Source: an uncultured Lachnospiraceae bacterium (lineage in GTDB: Bacteria > Bacillota > Clostridia > Lachnospirales > Lachnospiraceae). From it: a stretch of 64,000 nucleotides of DNA. The position numbers were made by a program, and so were the translations under genes. Positions within the stretch are counted from its first letter, which is position 1; every line of letters begins with the position of its first letter. The notes below the pieces were generated by a model. It saw nothing but the letters and a program-made list of their open reading frames with translations. It searched no databases and was not told where the DNA came from. This document shows positions 59,395-64,000 of this stretch, piece after piece. The stretch lies in contig CAJTNC010000003.1 of NCBI GenBank assembly GCA_910577955.1, positions 62,001-126,000 on the forward strand, written 5' to 3'.

Positions 59395-59622
59395 ATGAAA
59401 GAATTAGTTGAAGTAATAGCAAAAGCGCTTGTCGATAATCCGGAAGAAGTTGTCGTAACCGAAAAAGGTGAAGGGAAGAATATTACCGTCGAACTTCATG
59501 TGGCGGCTGATGATATGGGAAAGGTGATCGGAAAACAGGGCAGAATTGCCAAGGCGATCCGTTCCGTTGTCAAGGCGGCTTCCACAAAGGACAATAAAAG
59601 AGTAGATGTGGAAATCATCTAA
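59395..59622 (+). CDS. khpA: KH domain RNA-binding protein KhpA
   Basis: A 75-residue single KH domain with the GxxG loop in VIGKQGRIAKAIRSVVKAA. KhpA partners with KhpB (EloR) in RNA-based control of cell elongation and growth in Firmicutes. I start at ATG 59395 (MKELVEVIAK is the usual family start); an in-frame ATG at 59383 adds four residues. The leader contains a 23-base segment shared with that of ylxM. Confidence 0.95.
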   Translation: MKELVEVIAKALVDNPEEVVVTEKGEGKNITVELHVAADDMGKVIGKQGRIAKAIRSVVKAASTKDNKRVDVEII

Positions 59623-59642
59623 ATTCTGGTGAGAACAGAAAG

Positions 59643-59674
59643 AAAAGCAGGTGCTCTGCAGAGTGCCTGCTTTT
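59643..59674 (+). terminator. Hairpin between khpA and rimM
   Basis: A 14-bp stem with two G-U pairs (AAAAGCAGG... paired with ...CCTGCTTTT) and a TGCA loop. The T run is only four bases, so it may be a partial terminator inside the operon. Confidence 0.65.
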
Positions 59675-59738
59675 AAAAATTAGCATAAGACCTCTCACAT
59701 AGCGCGAGGTTGTTGCTTAGTAAAGGACTTTGAGAATA

Positions 59739-60272
59739 ATGCAGAATGAATTTCAGGTGGGGGCAGTGGCTTCCGTACACGGGATAAAAGGGGAAGTGAA
59801 AGTTTTCCCGACAACAGACGAACCGGAAAAGTTCAGAAATTTAAAATCGGTGACGTTAAAAACAGAAAAAGAAGAACGTGAAATAAAACTGCAGTCGGTA
59901 AAGTTTTTCAAAAATATGGTCATCGTGAAGTTTGAGGGGATCGAAAATCCGGAGGAGGCGCAAAAATACCGGGGAGCTACCCTATGGATTCCCAGAGAAG
60001 CGGCTGTTCCACTCAAACAAAATGAGTATTATCAGGCGGACCTGATCGGACTTTCGGTGTTTGCGGAGGACGGAGCGGAATTAGGTACGCTGACGGATGT
60101 TCTGGAGACCGGAGCCAACGATGTATACGAGGTGACTTTGCCGGATAAAAAAACAGTGCTTTTGCCGGCCATTAAGGATTGCGTGAAAAGCGTGGATCCG
60201 GAGGGGGGACGCATGGTCGTTCATGTGATGGAAGGGCTGCTTGATCTGGCGACACCGAAGAAGAACGGGTGA
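59739..60272 (+). CDS. rimM: Ribosome maturation factor RimM
   Basis: A 177-residue 16S rRNA processing factor that binds uS19. The N-terminal domain starts FQVGAVASVHGIKGEVKVFP and the C-terminal PRC-barrel part contains GTLTDVLETGANDVYEV. ATG 59739 is chosen; a TTG at 59730 is in frame. It is followed by trmD with almost no gap. Confidence 0.95.
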   Translation: MQNEFQVGAVASVHGIKGEVKVFPTTDEPEKFRNLKSVTLKTEKEEREIKLQSVKFFKNMVIVKFEGIENPEEAQKYRGATLWIPREAAVPLKQNEYYQADLIGLSVFAEDGAELGTLTDVLETGANDVYEVTLPDKKTVLLPAIKDCVKSVDPEGGRMVVHVMEGLLDLATPKKNG

Positions 60273-60277
60273 ACGAT

Positions 60278-61033
60278 ATGACAAATTTTCATATTCTGAC
60301 ATTGTTTCCCGATATGGTGCTGCAGGGGCTGCGCGAGAGCATCATCGGCAGAGCGGAAGCAGCGGGACATATCAGTCTGGAGGCTTTGCAGATCAGAGAC
60401 TATACGCTTGATAAGCACAAAAAGGTGGACGACTATCCCTACGGCGGCGGAGCAGGGATGCTGATGCAGGCACAGCCCGTCTATGATGCTTATCTCGAGG
60501 CGGAGCGCCGGATCTCGGAGAGAAAAATGAAGGAAGGCAGACCGGATAAACGCAGAAACCGGGTAATTTATCTGACTCCTCAGGGCAATGTTTTTCATCA
60601 GGGGATGGCGAAAGAGTTTGCGGAGGAGGAAGACCTGATTTTCTTGTGCGGCCATTATGAGGGAGTTGATGAGCGGGTGTTGGAGACTATTGTGACAGAT
60701 TATGTTTCCATCGGCGACTATGTGCTTACGGGAGGGGAATTGCCCGCTATGGTCATGGTGGATGCGATCGCCCGCATGGTACCCGGTGTGCTCACGAATC
60801 AGGATTCCGGGGAAATCGAATCTTTTTCCGATCATCTGTTGGAGTATCCCCAATATACAAGGCCGGAAATTTGGAACGAAAAAGCGGTGCCGCCCATTCT
60901 TTTGTCCGGCGATCACGCGAAAGTGGATGCATGGCGGTTGGAGATGGCGAAGGAGCGGACAAGGAACAGACGGCCGGATCTGTATGCGCTTTACGAGAAG
61001 GAAAATCCGGTGTCTGAGAAAAAAAGAAAATAA
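60278..61033 (+). CDS. trmD: tRNA (guanine-N1)-methyltransferase TrmD
   Basis: A 251-residue SPOUT-class enzyme that methylates G37 next to the anticodon. The knot region is seen in YGGGAGMLMQ near residue 52 and GHYEGVDERVLE near 114-125, and the trefoil SIGDYVLTGGELPAMVMVDAIAR near 131-153. ATG 60278 gives the usual start TNFHILTLFP; GTG 60269 overlaps rimM. Confidence 0.96.
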   Translation: MTNFHILTLFPDMVLQGLRESIIGRAEAAGHISLEALQIRDYTLDKHKKVDDYPYGGGAGMLMQAQPVYDAYLEAERRISERKMKEGRPDKRRNRVIYLTPQGNVFHQGMAKEFAEEEDLIFLCGHYEGVDERVLETIVTDYVSIGDYVLTGGELPAMVMVDAIARMVPGVLTNQDSGEIESFSDHLLEYPQYTRPEIWNEKAVPPILLSGDHAKVDAWRLEMAKERTRNRRPDLYALYEKENPVSEKKRK

Positions 61034-61128
61034 CAATATCTTCTGCGTTTTATGCATATACATGAAATAAACGAGGTAAAGGGAGAAGTGCAGGGTCTGA
61101 CATTAAGATCAGCACGACAGATTTTTTC

Positions 61129-62346
61129 ATGGAAAAGTATAAATGCGGAGAAAGAAAGAGAGTGTGCCAAAGACCGTATCGTCATTTAGCTGTATGGCTG
61201 TCTTTGATATTGACAGTATCTGTTTTGTGGGGAAGTGTATTGTCTGTCCGGGCGGCCGGGCCGGAGATCACGACGCCGTCGGCCATTATGATAGAAGCTT
61301 CTACAGGGCAGGTTATCTACGAGAAAAATGCTGATGAGAAGAGAAGCCCCGCCAGCATTACAAAAATCATGACGATGTTAGTCATTTTCGATTATCTGGA
61401 GAACGGAAAGGTAAAACTGGAAGATGAGGTGCGCGTTTCCGCGCATGCACAGTCTATGGGCGGATCGCAGGTGTTTTTGGAGGAGGGAGAGATCCAGACT
61501 TTAGAAACGTTGATCAAATGTATCGCCGTGGCGTCCGGCAACGATGCGGCGGTGGCAGCGGCGGAATATGTGGCCGGCACGGAGGAGGAGTTTGTCTACC
61601 TGATGAACCAGAGAGCGGCGGGGCTTGGAATGGAAAATACACATTTTGAAGATTGCTGCGGTCTCACGGATTCCGACGGACACTATACGACAGCGAAAGA
61701 CGTAGCTGTCATGTCCAGAGAATTGATCACGAAATATCCTAAAGTATTTGAGTATACCGGCATCTGGATGGAGGATATCATCCATACGACGAACAGGGGC
61801 TCGGAGACATTTACACTCTCCAGTACCAACAAACTGTTAAAAAGCTACGAGTGGGCCACCGGCCTAAAGACCGGCTCCACAAGCAAGGCAAAGTTCTGTC
61901 TTTCGGCCACGGCAAAAAAGGACGGTATGGAGCTGATCGCGGTAGTGATGGGAGCGGAGGAAGGGAAGACACGCTTTGCGGAGGCCATCACGCTTTTGAA
62001 TTATGGCTACAGTGTCAGCCACATTTACGAAGACAAGAATGAGGATATCCTGCCGGATGTACTTATCAACGGAGCCATCGTGGAGAAGACCTCTGTGACA
62101 TACGGAGGTTCCTTCCGCTATCTGGATATTACCGGACAGAATCTGGAGGGAGTGGAGAAGATTATCTCCTTGCCGGAGCAGGTGCAGGCGCCGGTGAAAG
62201 CGGGAGATGTGGCAGGAGAAGCCATTTATCTGTTGGCGGGAAATAAGCTTGGAAGCGTGCCGATCTTGTTTAAAGAAGATGTTCCGAGGGCAGTCTACCG
62301 GGATTTTGTGCGGAAAGCCTTTCAGGAGTTTTTGCTGTCTGCCTGA
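61129..62346 (+). CDS. D-alanyl-D-alanine carboxypeptidase (DacF/DacB type, S11)
   Basis: A 405-residue penicillin-binding protein that trims pentapeptides on the cell wall or spore cortex. Signal peptide with a hydrophobic core at about 22-42. Catalytic motifs: S76-ITK79 (SxxK), S136-GN138 (SxN) and K246-TG (KTG). The C-terminal beta domain (about 310-405) precedes an amphipathic end. In Bacillus dacB and dacF lie near scpA or spoIIA; here scpA follows two genes later. No clear own promoter is visible. Confidence 0.95.
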   Translation: MEKYKCGERKRVCQRPYRHLAVWLSLILTVSVLWGSVLSVRAAGPEITTPSAIMIEASTGQVIYEKNADEKRSPASITKIMTMLVIFDYLENGKVKLEDEVRVSAHAQSMGGSQVFLEEGEIQTLETLIKCIAVASGNDAAVAAAEYVAGTEEEFVYLMNQRAAGLGMENTHFEDCCGLTDSDGHYTTAKDVAVMSRELITKYPKVFEYTGIWMEDIIHTTNRGSETFTLSSTNKLLKSYEWATGLKTGSTSKAKFCLSATAKKDGMELIAVVMGAEEGKTRFAEAITLLNYGYSVSHIYEDKNEDILPDVLINGAIVEKTSVTYGGSFRYLDITGQNLEGVEKIISLPEQVQAPVKAGDVAGEAIYLLAGNKLGSVPILFKEDVPRAVYRDFVRKAFQEFLLSA

Positions 62347-62454
62347 CGGAAAGTAGACAGCGAAAAAGAGTTGTGGTATGATGGGCGATAGAAAAACAGA
62401 AGGAAAAAGCGGCATACTGCAAGACGATACGGAAAGAAAGACGGGAGGACGATA

Positions 62455-63336
62455 ATGAAGGCATACGGCGCATGGGTGGGGACAATAGTGTTTGTGCTGT
62501 TTGTATGTCTGGTTATCGTCCTGTTCTGGGTGATGATCTGGGACACGAATCGTTTCGTCATAAAAAGATATGTGTTTCAATCGGACAAGCTGAAAAAGAA
62601 CTGCCGCATCGTTTTTTTGTCTGATTTGCACAACAAAGAGTATGGTGCAGGCAATAAGCTGCTGCTGCAGGCCATAGAGGAAGCGGCGCCGGATCTGGTG
62701 ATTGCAGGCGGCGATATGCTGACGGCAAAGCCGGGCGTTTCCTTTCAAAAGGCTGTTTCCTTTCTTTTGAAGTGCGGGGAGAAGTATCCTGTGTACTATG
62801 CCATCGGCAACCATGAGTACCGCATCCGGATCTATCCGGAAAATTATGGCAGGATGTATCAGGAATACATGGAAAGTTTTGCGCAAAGCAGTATCCGCTT
62901 TCTGGATAATGAAAGTTATCTTCTGCCGGAATATGGGATACGGCTCACGGGACTGACGATAGATAGAGAATACTATAAGAGGTTTGTGAAAAGAAAGATG
63001 AAGGAGGGGTATCTGCCGGAGACCATCGGCAGGGCGGATGATTCCTCGTTTCAGATCCTGTTGGCACATAATCCGGAATATTTTCCGGACTATGCGGCTT
63101 GGGGACCGGATTTGGTACTTGCGGGACATGTTCATGGCGGCGTGGCGAGAATACCGGGATTTAAAGGGGTCATTTCCCCATCCTTGCTGCTTTTTCCCCA
63201 TTACGACGGCGGATTGTTCGAGGAGGCTGGCAGCCGTATGGTTCTCAGCAGAGGGCTTGGCATGCACACGATTTCCGTGAGGCTCTTTAATCCCGGAGAG
63301 TTGGTAGTTTTGGAGCTGCAGGCAGGAGAAAAGTAA
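62455..63336 (+). CDS. Membrane-anchored metallophosphoesterase
   Basis: A 293-residue calcineurin-like phosphoesterase with one N-terminal membrane helix (about 5-25). Metal-site motifs are SDLHNKE, GGDML, GNHEYR and GHVHGG. This topology matches YkuE-type lipid phosphatases and related proteins that act at the membrane face; the substrate is unknown. It starts with an AGGAGG-like site and is followed 19 bases later by scpA. Confidence 0.92.
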   Translation: MKAYGAWVGTIVFVLFVCLVIVLFWVMIWDTNRFVIKRYVFQSDKLKKNCRIVFLSDLHNKEYGAGNKLLLQAIEEAAPDLVIAGGDMLTAKPGVSFQKAVSFLLKCGEKYPVYYAIGNHEYRIRIYPENYGRMYQEYMESFAQSSIRFLDNESYLLPEYGIRLTGLTIDREYYKRFVKRKMKEGYLPETIGRADDSSFQILLAHNPEYFPDYAAWGPDLVLAGHVHGGVARIPGFKGVISPSLLLFPHYDGGLFEEAGSRMVLSRGLGMHTISVRLFNPGELVVLELQAGEK

Positions 63337-63355
63337 AAATAATGAGAGGAAAATT

Positions 63356-64000
63356 ATGGCAATTCCGGTAAAACTGGAGGTGTTTGAAGGGCCGCTTGAT
63401 TTGCTCTTGCACCTGATCGATAAAAATAAGATAGATATCTACGATATTCCGATCACGCTGATCACGGAACAGTATCTTGATTACATCAGGCAGATGGAAT
63501 CCGAAGATATGAACGTGATGAGCGAATTTCTTGTGATGGCAGCGACGCTTCTTGATATCAAATGTAAAATGCTTCTTCCGGCAGAGGTAAACGAAGAGGG
63601 AGAGGAAGAAGATCCGAGGGCGGAACTGGTGCAGAAGCTGCTTGAGTATAAGATATACAAATATATGTCGTATGAGTTGAAAGATCTGCATATGAGCGCG
63701 GAAAAGGCCTACTACAGAGCCCCCCATCTGCCCAAAGAGATCGCGGAGTATAAGCCGCCTGTGGATTACGGGGAATTGATAGGGGAGGCGACGCTTGTCA
63801 GATTAAACGAGATGTTCCGGTTTATGTTGAAGCGGCAGGAGGAAAAGATCGACCCGGTCAGAAGCAGCTTCGGAAAAATTGAAAAAGATGAGATAGATTT
63901 GGACAAGAAACAGATATACCTGCAGAACTATCTCTTAAAACATCGATATTGTTCTTTTATGGAACTGTTAGAAAAACAGAATAGTAAAATGGAAGTGATC
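63356..64000 (+). CDS. scpA: Segregation and condensation protein ScpA (3' end cut by window)
   Basis: The first 215 codons of a kleisin that links the SMC heads in condensin. The start AIPVKLEVFEGPLDLLLHL is the family hallmark, followed by DKNKIDIYDIPI and the YLDYIRQME segment. The reading frame is still open at the window edge, with about 30-50 residues missing. An AGAGGA site precedes ATG 63356. scpB is expected next. Its partner smc is encoded at 15441. Confidence 0.97.
   Translation, partial: MAIPVKLEVFEGPLDLLLHLIDKNKIDIYDIPITLITEQYLDYIRQMESEDMNVMSEFLVMAATLLDIKCKMLLPAEVNEEGEEEDPRAELVQKLLEYKIYKYMSYELKDLHMSAEKAYYRAPHLPKEIAEYKPPVDYGELIGEATLVRLNEMFRFMLKRQEEKIDPVRSSFGKIEKDEIDLDKKQIYLQNYLLKHRYCSFMELLEKQNSKMEVI

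Overview
The window reads as chromosome of a low-to-mid GC, Gram-positive, spore-forming Clostridia, most likely a member of the Lachnospiraceae. The evidence is strong AGGAGG-type ribosome binding sites, a Spo0A-type DNA-binding protein, MecA, YlxM, WalJ-, YitT- and DacF/DacB-type proteins, a CD1871A-type CXXC mini-protein, and core gene orders typical of Firmicutes. I see no phage, insertion sequence, CRISPR array or rRNA. There is one tRNA, tRNA-Val(GAC). About 66 protein genes fill most of the sequence and most lie on the + strand.

Layout. 0-2 kb: a NusG domain II protein, then an ECF sigma factor with a membrane-anchored partner. 2.1-4.4 kb: a Spo0A-like DNA-binding protein with no receiver domain, and glycogen synthase. 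4.4-10.1 kb: surface polysaccharide functions (a MurJ/SpoVB-type flippase, a GT39-like membrane glycosyltransferase, an HD hydrolase, an O-antigen ligase/polymerase-like protein). 10.0-11.6 kb (minus strand): a tightly coupled operon of a TlpA-like thioredoxin lipoprotein, a 54-residue CXXC membrane mini-protein and a polyferredoxin-type membrane protein. 11.7-13.0 kb: a MATE transporter. 13.2-24.4 kb: plsX-acpP-rnc-smc, an inserted GH13 amylase with two small genes, ftsY, then ilvA and a YitT protein. 24.4-33.1 kb: a large membrane protein, a DUF819 transporter, then a transglutaminase-like protein, a dipeptide epimerase, an AGE-family sugar epimerase/isomerase and PepD, which together suggest use of peptidoglycan peptides and sugars. 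33.2-46.6 kb: mecA, an HCC zinc-finger membrane protein, polA, coaE, an FtsA-like protein, walJ, an ACT/UPF0210 pair, a MerR-like regulator and tmcAL. 47-54.6 kb: pyridoxamine kinase, a radical SAM protein, a divergent PAP2 protein, a DUF1905 plus C39-like fusion, transporters, an RsmF-type methyltransferase and an Sfp-type PPTase. 54.6-64 kb: tRNA-Val, ferritin, a DUF1848 protein, an inositol monophosphatase-type protein, the SRP/ribosome operon ylxM-ffh-rpsP-khpA-rimM-trmD, a D-Ala-D-Ala carboxypeptidase, a metallophosphoesterase and the start of scpA.

The Firmicutes block plsX-acpP-rnc-smc-ftsY-ylxM-ffh-rpsP-khpA-rimM-trmD is present but split in two, with about 35 kb of other genes between ftsY and ylxM. 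The best leads for new biology are the receiver-less Spo0A paralog, the TlpA/CXXC mini-protein/polyferredoxin operon, the DUF1905 plus cysteine-peptidase-like fusion, the stand-alone FakA middle domain beside an unknown gene, and a nested inverted repeat that includes the -35 box of the SRP operon promoter.
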